From positions 1,488,001 through 1,552,000 of the forward strand of contig NW_017264196.1 of the NCBI RefSeq assembly GCF_001619985.1: a stretch of DNA of 64,000 nt. Direction: 5' to 3'. This document shows positions 11,570 to 23,392 of this stretch, one piece after another. Numbering within the stretch: position 1 is the first letter of the stretch; every line of letters starts with the position of its first letter. The DNA is from Xylona heveae TC161. Taxonomy: Eukaryota > Ascomycota > Xylonomycetes > Xylonales > Xylonaceae. The position numbers were made by a program, and so were the translations under genes. The notes under the pieces are model-generated. The model ran no database searches. It was given only the letters and a program-made list of their open reading frames with translations, and was not told the origin of the DNA.

Positions 11570-13033
11570 ATGGCCATGGTTTCGGAAAATTTGAGATCTC
11601 CAAACGCCATCCCTCCCCGCACCAGCTCAAACGGGCTCGGGAACGGTACGACGATCGCCGCAAAGCCCGTATTGCGACCCGTCTCCGAAGCCGACTGGAT
11701 CTCTCAGGGCAAGAGGCTTCACCCAACCTCTCCACACGCAACCAGCCCGACGACAGCTTCACCAGCTGCTCAAGGGCCTGCTAAATTATCTCCAGGCCGT
11801 GAACCGCCAACGTCATTCGGGGATGACTTGATCTACAGTAGCCGACCATCATGGAGCAACGAGAAGGAAAAGGTACGTCGGAGCTCTAACCTGCTGCTTC
11901 TATCGCATGAGCTTAATTGACTAAATCGACCTTGATACATAAAGATTCTTGTCGGCCCCTTTGACTACCTCTTTGGACATCCCGGCAAAGATGTTCGCAG
12001 CCATCTCATCGCGGCGTTCAACGCCTGGCTCAGGGTGCCCGATGAGAGCCTGGAGGTGATTACCAAAGTCGTGGGCATGCTCCACACGGCTTCTCTCTTG
12101 TACGTCAGGATCCCTTTTTCAATGGGAAAAAGCACACTTAATCCCATGGAATCTTTGAAAGCATGAAATGCATAAGTTCCTTCGCGCCCAATCTCCTTTC
12201 GCCGCAACTCAACTCACCAAAGTCCTATACCACATTTGCTGATGCCGCATCCCAGGGTCGACGATGTCGAAGATTCATCCCAACTGCGCCGCGGAATTCC
12301 AGTCGCGCATAGCATATTCGGTACGGCCCAGACAATAAATTCAGCAAACTACGTCTACTTTTGCGCTCTACGGGAGCTGCAGAAGCTCAAGAGCCCGCGC
12401 GCAATCGACATCTTCACCGAGGAGCTGCTCAATCTCCATCGCGGCCAGGGCATGGATCTCTTCTGGCGCGACACCTTGACCTGCCCCTCGGAAGAAGACT
12501 ATCTAGAAATGGTTGCCAACAAGACCGGAGGCCTCTTCAGACTGGCCGTGAAGTTGATGCAAGCCGAGAGCGACTCCAGCAAGTAAGTTTTTACTCAAAA
12601 TCATCGCCATCAACGCAGAGAACTAACAGATTACAAAAAAAAATCCAGAGACTGCGTTCCCCTCGTAAACACAATCGGTCTGCTCTTCCAAATCCGCGAC
12701 GACTACCTCAACCTGTCAAGCACGGCGTATACACAAAATAAGGGGCTCTGCGAAGACCTGACTGAAGGCAAATTCTCCTTCCCCATCATCCACAGCATCC
12801 GATCGGATCTGGAAAACCTTCAGCTGCTCAACATCCTCAAGCAGCGCACCCAAGACGACCAAGTCAAGCGCTATGCCGTCTCGTACATGCAGTCCACTGG
12901 CACCTTTGCCTACTGCCGCGCCGTCCTCGCCGAGCTCACGACTAAAGCGAACAACCTCGTCGACGCGCTCGATCAGGGTGAAGGGCTCGGCGCCAGCATC
13001 AAAGCCATTGTGGACAAGATGGCTGTCGACTGA
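11570..13033 (+). CDS. ggs1: Geranylgeranyl diphosphate synthase
   Basis: Trans-prenyltransferase making C20 geranylgeranyl diphosphate for protein prenylation, carotenoids and other isoprenoids. Exons are 11570-11872, 11945-12099, 12256-12582 and 12649-13033, giving 389 residues. The first aspartate-rich motif is [13 protein letters not shown], formed across the second intron. The second is [31 protein letters not shown] marks the substrate-binding start of the fold. The first ~100 residues are a Ser/Thr/Pro-rich extension, common in fungal housekeeping enzymes of this type. Neighbours are cdc14 and a G-alpha gene, with no terpene cyclase or P450 nearby, so it is read as the primary-metabolism copy rather than a diterpene-cluster copy. 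Confidence 0.95.
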
Positions 13034-14653
13034 TCCCGCTTTCTGGTTCTCCTTTCCTTTTTTTTTTTCCCCCTGCACCATATTATTTTCATCTTTCTTA
13101 TTTTTTTTCTGCGCCATATCCTGTTTTATCTTGCTTATTTTTTCTGCACCATATCCTTTTTCCCTTTCTCATTTTTTAGCCCTCCCCATTTTCGCCTGTC
13201 CATTCGTTGGACCATACTTTCTTTCTTTTTTTTTCTGTGACCTACCCTCTTCAACATACCCAAGTCCAACACTTTTGATCTCTTCTTCTGTTAACCTTGC
13301 GGACATCATATCTCCTTTTCTATCTGTCTCATATTCGATCCACAATTTCCCCTGATGAATATCTATCGCATCAACCTCGGTCATTTAGTTCCTCTATTAC
13401 ACTCACTTCTTGCACTGCTGCTTTTGCTCATACCCCTACACGCTGCGTACATTCTGTCCCTCAATTTTTATCTTCATGTACATTTTCCCGCGTCCCATTT
13501 CTCCCCCGTTCGTGCAATTGCTTTCTTGATACCAGGCCTTGCCACCAATTTCTTTCCCCGTTATAAATGTATCTACGCTTGTTCATGTAGGCAAAGAATA
13601 CGTTCTTCCGCATTGAAGGTTTCTATCTATCATGGCACATATCTTGGCTTTATGCTTTGCAGCAACAACAACAACAACAACAACAACACATTGTACACAC
13701 ATCTGATAACACATTCAAACCACTGTTTTTTGAGAATAATTGAGTTATATTTCCTTCCCTTTCTATGCGTGTGCGTGACATGCAAGAATTACAGAGTGTT
13801 TCGCGAAGAGAAGAGGAGAAAATGGGCAGTTGGGAAGAAGAGAAAAAAAGAAGCTCTGGTATCGACTATTAAAGGAAAAAGAGAAAAAAAAAATAAAGAA
13901 GCACTAAGGAAAAAGGAAATTTCTCTAATGACATGAAATATGAAGAGAGGCGTGCGAGACATATCAAGCTGTAGTGCTAAGTCTCTTGATGCCCCAGCTC
14001 TAATATGCGTATATGCATATGGACGATAGGAAAATCTTGTGAAGAGAGATAAGAGGAACGAGAGAAAATAGGAGAAAAAGAAGAGGGGAAAGTGTGACTA
14101 AATCGAGTAAGTAGTTAAAAGGAGACGCTGCACGAAGAACGACAAATGCGCGCGCTTCTGGCTATGCAACGAGGGAAATAAGAAAACGAAGAGAAAAAAT
14201 TGTGCTGGGCATCAGTGTCCACGTTGAAATGAAGCCAACCAGCTATACAAACGTCTTGTGCTCCTCAATCCAGACAGCTTGCAAAGACCCGCAGGGTCAG
14301 CAACATTCGCTGTATGAGATGCATTGACGATTCGATATCGGCCAACTACAAACGTAGACAGACTGGGAACCCTTGGCCAGCCAGCCATAGACAGACGCAA
14401 AGCACAAAGTTCGCGGCACCGACAGTGACAACATCAATGACGGAAACAGAAACGCTCACATGCGCAGCTCAAAGATCCGGTCTGGATTCGACAACGCCCG
14501 CCAGAGAAGAAGTCAAAGGACAGGAACACAGCAGAAGCAATCTTTTTTTGGTCTGCAAAAGACTCGCAATGTAAACCACTTTTTTCTTGGTTTACGGTCT
14601 CAACGACGAAATGTCAGCACTCTTTTACCCTCCTCTTTTCATACTTTGGGGCT
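13034..14653. other. Convergent spacer ggs1 / G-alpha
   Basis: 1620 bases between converging genes. The first kilobase is pyrimidine-rich with T runs. A long open frame (13355-13936) here is low complexity and not considered a gene. A CAA microsatellite lies inside, followed by a purine-rich stretch at about 13810-14110. Confidence 0.6.
13663..13689. repeat. (CAA)9 microsatellite
   Basis: Nine perfect CAA units in the non-coding spacer downstream of ggs1. Confidence 0.9.
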
Positions 14654-16026
14654 TTACATGAGACCGCATAACCGCAGGTTTTCTTGGATGATTATATCTA
14701 ACGCAAACATGTCAGTATCGTTTTGAATTAAACAAAAAGCACGATCCAATGGAAAGGCCATACCGTTGACTGCAGCCATGACAAAGCGAATCTGAGTCGT
14801 GTCCGTGGCGCAGGTAAAGTGAGTGTAGATCTGCTTAGTCTCATGCTGGTTGAGCGAGACAAAACGGTTGAGGATATAATCACAAGCCGCAGCGTAATCC
14901 GGGCCACCTATTCATTACATATCAGTTTCTGCTCATTTGGGTCTCATTCCGGGTTTATACCCGGACAGCTTACCTTCATAGTCGGGGAAGTAATTCTTCA
15001 TGGGGCTGACGGGCAGCTTCTCCTTGAAGCGGTCGATCTTGTTCAAGAAGAGGATAATGGACGTTTTCACAAACCAGCGCGAGTTGCAGATGGAATCAAA
15101 GAGGGTCAAGGCCTCTTGCATACGGTTGACAGTCTCATCTTCAAACAGCAACTGATCGTACTCGGAGATGGCGACGAGGAAAAGGATCGTGGTGACATTT
15201 TCGAAGCAGTGGATCCACTTTTTACGCTCAGATCGCTGACCGCCGACATCGAACATACGGTAGGTAAGGTCGCCAATGATGAAGGTCGTCTCGGTGATAC
15301 CAGTGGTCTTGACACGGGATCGGAGGACATCCTGGTCGCTCGGGAGGTAGTCAGGTTGGGCGATGCGGCTGATGGAGTCAAAGTAGCTAAAAAATGAACT
15401 GTCAGCGACACATTCGACTTTAAACATGTGGAGCAACGGCCAGTGGCGCGATTGTAAAAAACTCGCCGTGGCTCCGCTGGCGCAATCTCTCCGAGAATGT
15501 ACATACTATTTGGCCGAGTCGTTAAGCTGGTACTCGCGCGAACGCTTAAAGCACTCTTGCACGCCTGCATCCTTCCAGAGCGCCTCGATGGCGTTGCCGA
15601 CCTCCGGCGGCAGACTGTCACCTTCAATCTGAGCGGGCTGCATAAAGATGGTCTGAACATGGTATTCGGTACGAGGATCCTCGAGAGGAAGCTCGAGGGA
15701 TTCCATTGCTTCCAAGATGACGCGCATCGACTGAACAGTGTTGCTGAAGATGATTTCCTTGAAAGATTCGCGTTCATCCCGGGAGTAGCCACCCTCGTGG
15801 ATGAGCTTCATCTGCTTGAGAATGGTTGACTTGCCAGACTCTCCGGCGCCTACAGTCCGTTAACCAAAATGCCACCTTGACGAATTCGGTTGCCGATTCT
15901 GCACCTACCCAGAAGCAACATCTTGATCTCATTGCGCTGCATCATCTTATCGCGCTTGAGCTGGTTCTCAATCTCTTCATTACGCTGCTTGCCCTCCTTA
16001 TCCTCGGTGCTCATTCCGCAACCCAT
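14654..16026 (-). CDS. gna1: Heterotrimeric G-protein alpha subunit, group I (GNA-1/FadA/CPG-1 type)
   Basis: GTP-binding subunit coupling receptors to cAMP and MAPK signalling at the plasma membrane. Exons are 16026-15909, 15849-15507, 15386-14974, 14907-14764 and 14697-14654, giving 353 residues, exactly the usual size for the group. MGCGMS offers the myristoylation Gly2 and palmitoylation Cys3. GAGESGKST is the P loop, [10 protein letters not shown] switch II, FLNKID the guanine-specificity motif and TCATDT the last nucleotide loop. The C terminus reads NLRLCGLM. The pertussis-toxin-type Cys at -4 is kept, but the last residue is Met where known group I members that I recall end in Ile. 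A 4 kb gene-free region lies upstream. Confidence 0.97.
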
Positions 16027-19000
16027 CTTGACTGATTATTACGAATGTGTTTGACTGGGAAAATACTATCGATGGGGAGAAAAAAAGGGACAGACGCCTG
16101 GAGAGAGAGGTGTTAGCACGCACACAAATCCTTCAGTTGCGCAGCCGGGGGGGGGAAAGAAAAAGAGGTTGAAGCTCAGCTTCGCACACTGGATGAAGCC
16201 ATTGACCAATGGACAACGCTCCCTCCTCTGTACTTCCAAAATAGCGTTCACAGCTGGAGCTATGAAACTACAGGAGCTCGCTGCCATCCTCTCGATGCGA
16301 AGAAATCCAAATTCGAAGGTCGGGACTCACAATCAGATCACGTTGCGCCGTAAAAATGGAGTATTAAAAAGTGAGATGGCCGAAAAAGTAGCTCGGAGAC
16401 CTCCTTAATGGCACGTCGCGAGAGACGAGAAAAGTAGTGTGAGAGAAGTAGAAAAGGTAAGGTCAGAAATGATGATGAACGAAGCTGGCGATAACCTTTC
16501 GGATCACCTGCACGACAACCAGGTCTAATCCTGGTTGGATTAAGAAGACAAAGGGACTAAGGTTGAGGAAGGGGATGAGAAAAGTAAAGATGAGAAGAGG
16601 AAGAGCGGGAAGGGGATGTACGGGCAGAAAAGACAGGATGAGACGAGTCGAGACGAGACGACGTTTCGTCGGGGGACGGAGAAGTTCAAGTCAGCTTAGC
16701 TTCGGGAAATTGGGGGGGAGGAGGGCAGAAGGGAGTGCCGTGTAGAGAGTACTGCTAGTTAAAAAGTAGAAAAGAAGTACGGGAACGACGATGATTGAGT
16801 AAGAAGCCAAATGAATTGAGTCGTTTAACCACAGAGAGAGAGAGACGGTTTTTTCCACTCTCGAAAGGGAAACTCATCCAGGGTCGTAAGGGGGGGGAAG
16901 TTTTGGGTTCGTTAGAAGCGAAGAGACACCAAAGGGAAAAAACAAAGTGTTTCGGTCTTTTCGTTTAGTCTTAGTGGCGGGGCCCACGCCAGGGATGGGT
17001 CATGGATCGAGCCGGCTGGTTGCAAAAGGAAAAGGGAAAAGGGTGCAAAAGTGTACCTATCGATGAGTTTGACCGTAGGTACCTTACTTACCTACGATCA
17101 GTTACCGGTAAGCTCAAAGGAAAAAAAGACAAAAAAAAAAGCTTGCCCGCCAAAAGTTTAGGGGGCGTCAAAAGTGGAGTGTTTAATGTCTACGAAACAT
17201 CATCGTCGCCCTCTTTAAATCGTAGGTGTCGCCTTTTGTCTTCGTGAGGCGCTTCGTCGTTCATCAGCAACAAAGATAGGGGGGCTGTTCCATGCCCCTT
17301 TCAATTGCCTTTGTCGTGACAACCATCATGGACTTTCCAGCCTACTCTTTTTCTGATGCGTCCCCTCTTGCGTGTTGCCTCGGCCTTGTGTTTCGTGCCT
17401 ATGCCCTACAACCTTTGCCAAGCGATAATCTCTTGTCAATCCTGCATGGATCAAAAGCTACAGAAGCTGTCCTCTGTCATATCATCTATCGGGCCAGAGC
17501 TATCCAGCCTTCTCTCGGCAATCTCTCAATCCATATTTTGCAATAGCACATCGCGTATTATTCTGCTCACAACAGTCTCTTTCTCTCCCCTCTCGGTCAG
17601 CTTCATTCAAGAACCGGCCGGCCCGGATCCTCGCTACCTATGCAAGGTAAGCGACCAGCCTCCGGCACCCAGCCCATGAACTGCACACATACACCAACCA
17701 ACTAGCTTAAATTCACCGGGCCACACTGGCTGGGGGCCACTGTACCACAAAATCATGTCTACGGCTTGGGCCCTTTTTTTGGGGGCGCAAGGGAACCGAA
17801 TCCATGACCACTACAATGGAAGAGCAAAAGGAGCGATGCCGACGGCAAGGTGGTGCTGATAGTGGTCGCCGTGATGGCGGGTCCCAGAAAGATCAGCTCC
17901 GGCATTACAATTGCATCGCATTCAACCACGATTGAATGTCGACTGTGGTTAGCCATTGCTCACGTCGTACAAGACCTGCTCTTTGCACTGGAATACCCCT
18001 CCATCGGGTTCCGCAAGGGCCTCCGTGTCCGTGATGCGGCGCCGACTTCTTTTTTTGCTTCTGCTATTCAGTTGCTCGGCTGGTATTTTAACTTTTCGAC
18101 TACCCTTATTCCCTTTTAGACCCCCCATTTTTCCTTCCTGATCGCGTCGCAAAATGCGGATAGAGTACCGACAGGTCCCTGAAGCGAACCGTGGAACCCG
18201 CCGACCCGCCGCGACCATTCTCTGTTCGAATGAACAACTGGCCAATCACCGGCCAACCTCGCATCTATTCCCTCTCTAGGAGATGCCAGCTGGGTTTGCG
18301 CGATCGCCGAACCACCAAAAATTATGCGGGAGGATTTGAGCAGAGACCAAGCTGGACAGGCAACTTTCACCCACGTAATGACATATGAAGCACGGGACAA
18401 GACTTTTTCAGCTAAGATTGATGTGATGATCCAGATTGAGCGGATAGCGACCCAGAGGAACCCAGCTTCGCACATGGCGACCCTGAAAGGACGGGGCATT
18501 TCTCTTCTGGAAAGAGGTCAATTCCCGTTGGACTAACCAGCGTTAGCTTCAGAGCGGGTCCGTAGTGAGAGCAGCTTTCCTTCGCCTTCAACTCGATAGT
18601 ATTGCGGTCCCGTAATTTCCATCTTCAACGGCCGCTTGCGCCGGTGCATCAGAGTGCGACAGGGCCACACTACTAACGATCGGTTTTTTCGGTCTTTTAC
18701 TATTCCCTTCTGTACCGAGTTTGGTGCGGCTCAAGAGCTGTTTAGCCTCTCCTGCAGCATGTGTGAGAGCTCTAATGATGAGCCCCTGAGATGGCCCTCC
18801 CTATCTTTCTCACTCAATGTTTTCTGAGCTAACGTCACCTCATCTGCAATCTCTTTCGGCTATCCGCCCTAGAGTGATGATGGGGTCTCTTTGAAATGTT
18901 TAAAAGTCCATTGTTTCGGCTCTTCCCGTTCTGTCCAGAATAACTGCAGTGCTTCATACTTGCGGTTCCTTTTTTTTTCACCTCCGTGCCGTTTCAGAGT

Positions 19001-20016
19001 TGTCCCTATGCAGGTGCTCATCTAATGATAAGACGATTATGATGCAAAGAGCTTCGTAATGAAAAGTCTACGCTATCCCAGACAATCATCGAAATCACGA
19101 AGCTGAGGAATGTGGTCGAGCTGCGTCCTGCCACTGCACGCCGAGTAAAACTAGTAGACATAAAACCCAACGCATCGTAATCGTGCAGTACTTTGCCCTG
19201 CAGCTTCAAAATGGCGGTCGAGGAGATGGCGCGACTTCTTTGAAAGCTTTCATATTCCGTGACCTTTCTTGCCGTTGCTTGGCGGCAATTGTTCAGTCGG
19301 GATGTCCGAGAAATAAGAATCCAAAGGGGTACTCAATTGTAATATTTTCTCTTCACAGTGGAGCCAGGGACCAAGGGACGTTACTCCGACAAGGCTCTTT
19401 TGAAATTAGCGAGAGAGAGACATGGCGGCCAGACGGCGTTGGCAACCAACTCAGGCCATTCGGGCAAAATCAAATCGCGCCTAGGAAACGGTTCCCAGCC
19501 CGTCATCATGCATACAGCACAAGCATGGTTTGACGAATGCTCGTCCCGTATGGTGCGGCGGTCAACAACAAGCGATTCAAGGACCTTGTTCAGCCTTTCG
19601 TTTCCCCAGAGAGCGAACACGTGATGAATTGCTGTTAGTCTATACCCATGACACCGCATTGGAATCTGAGGCAAGGGGTGCCCAAAATATACCCTCCTGA
19701 TCGCCCCGCTGTTCATCTATCAGACTCACGTTCAATGTAGGGAGAGTTATTTGTAACACATAGAGTGACACATCCGGTGCAACAAGGTCATAAATAGAGC
19801 AACACCGACTGCCGCTCGGACCCTGAACAATGGATCGGTGAACAAATCTCTAACTTAAAAGTATCATTTGAATCGCTTATTTCAACCTGAAGAGATTCAT
19901 GCCTTGACCAATGAGGTCTTGTCCAAGGTTCATGAAGATTTCATGTCGTATCTTGAAACTAGAACCAATGCCGCGCACATGCAACATCCATGACTGAACA
20001 AAAGAAGCCCATTCCG
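16027..20016. other. Long gene-free region upstream of the G-alpha gene
   Basis: Almost 4 kb with no protein I can support on either strand. The part next to the G-alpha start is purine-rich on the plus strand (for example 16565-16672), so pyrimidine-rich on the gene's own strand, as in many fungal promoters and leaders, with G runs at about 16147 and 16889. A palindromic GTAGGTA/TACCTAC element lies at 17074-17096. The remainder shows only short frames. Confidence 0.55.
17074..17096. repeat. Inverted repeat of CGTAGGTA / TACCTACG
   Basis: Perfect 8-bp arms (17074-17081 and 17089-17096) around a 7-base spacer. It shares the GGTA-CCTAC core with elements near 34937, 40295 and 61335. Confidence 0.75.
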
Positions 20017-21408
20017 TTAATGCTCGGGCGTACTCTCAAAGATATATCGGTCGAGAAGGGGGAATGGCCCTTCCCCGAGGACGTATCGGTCGATAGCCGC
20101 TTCGTAGTCCCCACCGAGATTCTCCAAGAGTAACGCCTCTGATCCGAAATGGTCGTCCCAGAGCCCCTCCAAATATACTTTCTCGAGGGACAGGACATGC
20201 GGCAGTTGTCGAATCACTGAGCTCCAAGATCCCTGCCCCTCGACCAGAATCACATCAATGAGTGTGAGGTTTTTCAATGTCGATGCATGTCGACCAAGGA
20301 AGGAGATGAGTTTATCTTCACGTGCAAGGCTGCTCAAAAGGAGCTTGCGAAGTCGTGGCCAAGTTAGATCGTCTAGAAGACCTAACACTTTGGGCGACTG
20401 CTCATGAAGCAGGCTGCCTTCATTGTTTTCCTCGGCTAGCTCCAGCGAAAGATCATCAAGCTCATTAGCCTCCAGTAGAAATTCCCGAAGACCTGCCATA
20501 ATTTCATCGCAGGCGAAGACATCGTATTCAACTCTAAGCTTCAGCCGCCGGAGGTTATGCAGGGCACCCCTCATCAACGGCTTTGTCCACTGGGAAGGGA
20601 TACCCTCAAGAAAGCTGATGGGATTTTGATCCCAAAACGCAAGTCCTACAGTCTGAAACTCCAGGCTTCGCGGCTGCAGGCCAGCTCGATGGATTGCTAG
20701 TAGGAGGCTGGAAATGTGCCGAACACCTTCCACAGCACGCCGCCACTCGTCCTCTCTTCGCCGCCTTACTTCGTTCCACTCATCAGGGCCAATGAGTGTC
20801 TCCTCGCGGAAACTTGACCATAACGGCTGCCGATTAGCATCCATGTAGTGACATGTCTCGACCACAACGTCCTTGAGGTTCTCGAGTCGGCCAACCGCGG
20901 TTAGAATGATGGACATGTCGAAACCGGTCCGTATCATATCGGCTTGTGCAGCCATTTGATATTGGTAGCGCTTGTACTTGTTTCCAACCACTTCTGGTGA
21001 GCTGACGATGCGAGGAAGGCTCAGCCATTCCCGCTTAGCCATCATGTCATGTTCTCGAAGCCACTGAGGGGAAGTGTTGACTGCCGCTAGAGCCAATTTT
21101 GAGTGAATGAAGTCCCGAATGCGCGGACGCTCATCTATTTGAGTTTTCCATCGGTCCAGACTGCCAAACGCAGGCAAAATGTCTCCCAAGTAAACAATTT
21201 TCCTCACGTAAGATTTGTAGATCTCATGTCGTGATATTTGTTCGAGCTTACTCAAGCTCTCTGGAAGCAGAGCGATCCAAACAACTTCGAATATTGTAGG
21301 GGCTATCGCGTCTGCCAGGCTCCTACAAACCAGCCGAGCTTGCTTTAAGGATGTAAAGTCACAGTGACTGAAAATGAGTTCCAGTATCTCCTGTGGCATT
21401 TGATCCAT
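20017..21408 (-). CDS. F-box protein with leucine-rich-like C-terminal half
   Basis: Single-exon gene of 463 residues. The N terminus (MDQMPQEILELIFSHCDFTS, then ARLVCRSLADAI) is an F-box, which binds Skp1 in SCF ubiquitin ligases. The rest is a long fungal-type scaffold with irregular Leu-rich strands, for example LHNLRRLKLRVEY, LDDLSLELAEE and LKNLTLIDVILVE. These suggest an LRR-like solenoid for target binding. F-box proteins of this kind are numerous and fast-evolving in filamentous ascomycetes, so the target cannot be named. It is divergent from the Smr gene, sharing a 501-base promoter region. Confidence 0.8.
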   Translation of the reverse strand: MDQMPQEILELIFSHCDFTSLKQARLVCRSLADAIAPTIFEVVWIALLPESLSKLEQISRHEIYKSYVRKIVYLGDILPAFGSLDRWKTQIDERPRIRDFIHSKLALAAVNTSPQWLREHDMMAKREWLSLPRIVSSPEVVGNKYKRYQYQMAAQADMIRTGFDMSIILTAVGRLENLKDVVVETCHYMDANRQPLWSSFREETLIGPDEWNEVRRRREDEWRRAVEGVRHISSLLLAIHRAGLQPRSLEFQTVGLAFWDQNPISFLEGIPSQWTKPLMRGALHNLRRLKLRVEYDVFACDEIMAGLREFLLEANELDDLSLELAEENNEGSLLHEQSPKVLGLLDDLTWPRLRKLLLSSLAREDKLISFLGRHASTLKNLTLIDVILVEGQGSWSSVIRQLPHVLSLEKVYLEGLWDDHFGSEALLLENLGGDYEAAIDRYVLGEGPFPLLDRYIFESTPEH

Positions 21409-21909
21409 GTTTAAAAGGACGTAGCATCAGCCTCTGTGGCTGATCTCGTGACAACTATAGCGACAAAAGTTGATCATTTACGGCTGCTTGATGCTGCGTA
21501 TAGAATTTCATATACGCGACCGTTGAATCCATCCTCATTCAAAAAGCGCAATATTTATAACGAGAACATGATTGGATTGTGGAATATGCAAGCCGTATGA
21601 ATCAGTAAAATGTGCTCACATGCATCATCATCATCACCATACGTCTAAATAAAGAGTGACAATTTTATCAGATCGAAAGTAACTTATCAGTAGACCCATA
21701 AGACGATTCCGGCTAGCTCGATCGGAAAACTGCGATTGGCCGCGAAATTTCCCCCGGATTGAGACCCAAGGGCCACTACTCCCGGCCACTTCAGTCCCCT
21801 CTGGCTTGCTTGCTGTCTTGCGGGAAAGACTGACGCTGCCGTTTCTTTCAGCTTCTTTCGTTGTTGATTTTGGAACTTGTTCTCTCGCTCTTTGGAAGGT
21901 GCAGCACAA
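21409..21909. other. Divergent promoter region F-box / Smr gene
   Basis: 501 bases between divergent genes. A CCAAT box on the minus strand (21739-21735) lies about 170 bases before the Smr gene's ATG. Confidence 0.55.
21735..21739 (-). promoter_or_regulatory. CCAAT box in F-box / Smr divergent promoter
   Basis: ATTGG on the plus strand within TGCGATTGGCCG. Position fits a CBC/Hap site for the Smr gene; which of the two genes it serves is unknown. Confidence 0.3.
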
Positions 21910-22887
21910 ATGTCTTACCCACTGACCCAGCTTGGGGGCGGTGGTAAGTAATTTTCTCGACCTCGATTATGCAAAGCTTAAAGAATCTCCGAGCATTGAC
22001 ATTTATTCAAAGCCTTCAGTCATTCCCAGAGCCAAGATGCGGAAGCTGAATATGATCGGCTTCGAGACCTTGCGCGGCAGGAACGCGACAAGCGTCACTC
22101 GTGCTCCCAGCGAGTCCGTCTCTGAAAACGCGCTCCGATTTGCAATTACGACTTGCTAATATTGTCTAGGCGCACGAGGCCAAAGATCGAGGCGACAGGC
22201 AGGAGGCCGACAGATTGTTTGACGAGGGTGACAAACACCAGCGGAATGCCGAGCACTACAACAAGCAAGCGTCCGAGTTCATATTTCGAGAGAACAACGC
22301 GCAAGGCCGTGTAGCGGACGACGCAATTGACCTTCACGGGCAATTTGTTGAAGAAGCCGAAGATATTTTAGAGCAGCGCATAAGGACTGCGCAGGCGCAG
22401 GGCCAAACACATCTGCATGTGTAAGTCTGCATGCCACTTCGCGAATCATCAGGGCTACTCGCGAGAGCCCATCAGTAAAACGGTGGAATGCGAGCTAAAG
22501 TTTGTTTAATTTTGCAGCATTGTCGGCAAGGGCAACCATTCTGCCAATCATCTTCAGAAATTGAAGCCCAAAGTTGAGCAGCTTTGCCGCGATCTTGGAC
22601 TTAATTACGAGACTGAGGAAAACGCTGGTCGGATCTATATCAACCTGCAGGGCGGCCCGGTGCAGAAGCCATCTCCTCAGCATTTTGCCGGCCATCCAAG
22701 CCAGCAAGAACGCCCTCAGCAATACCAGCCTGGCTATCCTGGCCAGCAGCAACAGCCCTATTATGGAAGACAGGAGCAACCGCAACAGCAGCAGCAACAG
22801 CAGCAACCTGATGAGGTTGAGGAAATCGTAAAGAAGGTTGTCCCAAAGATTTTCAAGAAGCTGGAAGGCTGCTGCGTGGTTATGTGA
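21910..22887 (+). CDS. Smr-domain protein with poly-Gln tract and C-terminal CaaX-like motif
   Basis: Exons are 21910-21943, 22037-22113, 22170-22420 and 22518-22887, giving 243 residues. An N-terminal helical region (EAEYDRLRDLARQERDKRH) precedes NKQASEFIFRENNA. The Smr domain itself follows: the conserved IDLHGQFVEEAE (L-D-L-H-G type motif) and HLHVIVGKGNHS (G-K-G-x-H-S), then NAGRIYINLQGG. Smr domains bind nucleic acid and some are nucleases. A Pro/Gln-rich segment with an uninterrupted run of eight Gln follows, then a short helical tail ending GCCVVM. The last four residues, CVVM, fit a farnesylation CaaX box, next to a second Cys that could be palmitoylated. Membrane anchoring is inference; the Smr assignment is firm. 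Confidence 0.88.
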
Positions 22888-23392
22888 ACTCCTATATCCA
22901 TAACTCTATGTGCGATTTAACTGTCTGGCAACAGCTTATATCGTGGCATGGATATATTTCCATTGTAGGAACCGTGGGGGATGAAATATATCTTTTTGTC
23001 ATTTTGGGCGCCGATATAAAGACACATACCTAATTTTGTTATTATGTTTGGAAATATCCAGGTTATAGAGAGCTTGTATTTGAAATGGTCTGTTCTTGGA
23101 TAGTACCGTCTCTGTTTCGCCTGGAGAAGGCAGACATTCATTGAAGATGCAAGCTTGATTGGATGTTCTAATATCTAGATGGATATAAGTCTGATCTGTA
23201 TTTTACGCTGTCCTCCTTTTTTCTTTAATAATCACCCAAAGTGTAGAATATAAATGATAGACTCGATTCTTCTGCCTCCTCTGTAATTATGTCGCGGTTT
23301 GCATGTTTTGACGGTGTAGACCTATCTAGGCAGGAAGGCCTGGATCTCGCCATTCGAATCTCTTTGATACAGATTCGCTGAAGAAGAAAGGC
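22888..23392. other. Spacer downstream of the Smr gene
   Basis: 505 AT-leaning bases holding the Smr 3' region. Nothing else is seen. Confidence 0.5.

Noticed and set aside
11570-13033. ggs1 as part of a diterpene biosynthetic cluster
   Set aside because: Neighbours are a septation protein and a G-alpha subunit; no cyclase, P450 or cluster transporter is present.
13355-13936. 193-codon open frame on the plus strand
   Set aside because: Low complexity (Asn run from the CAA repeat, Lys-rich end), lying in the ggs1 3' spacer, with no recognisable domain.
15106-15792. 228-codon open frame on the minus strand
   Set aside because: It overlaps the G-alpha exons in another frame and runs through an intron; the G-alpha frame is certain.
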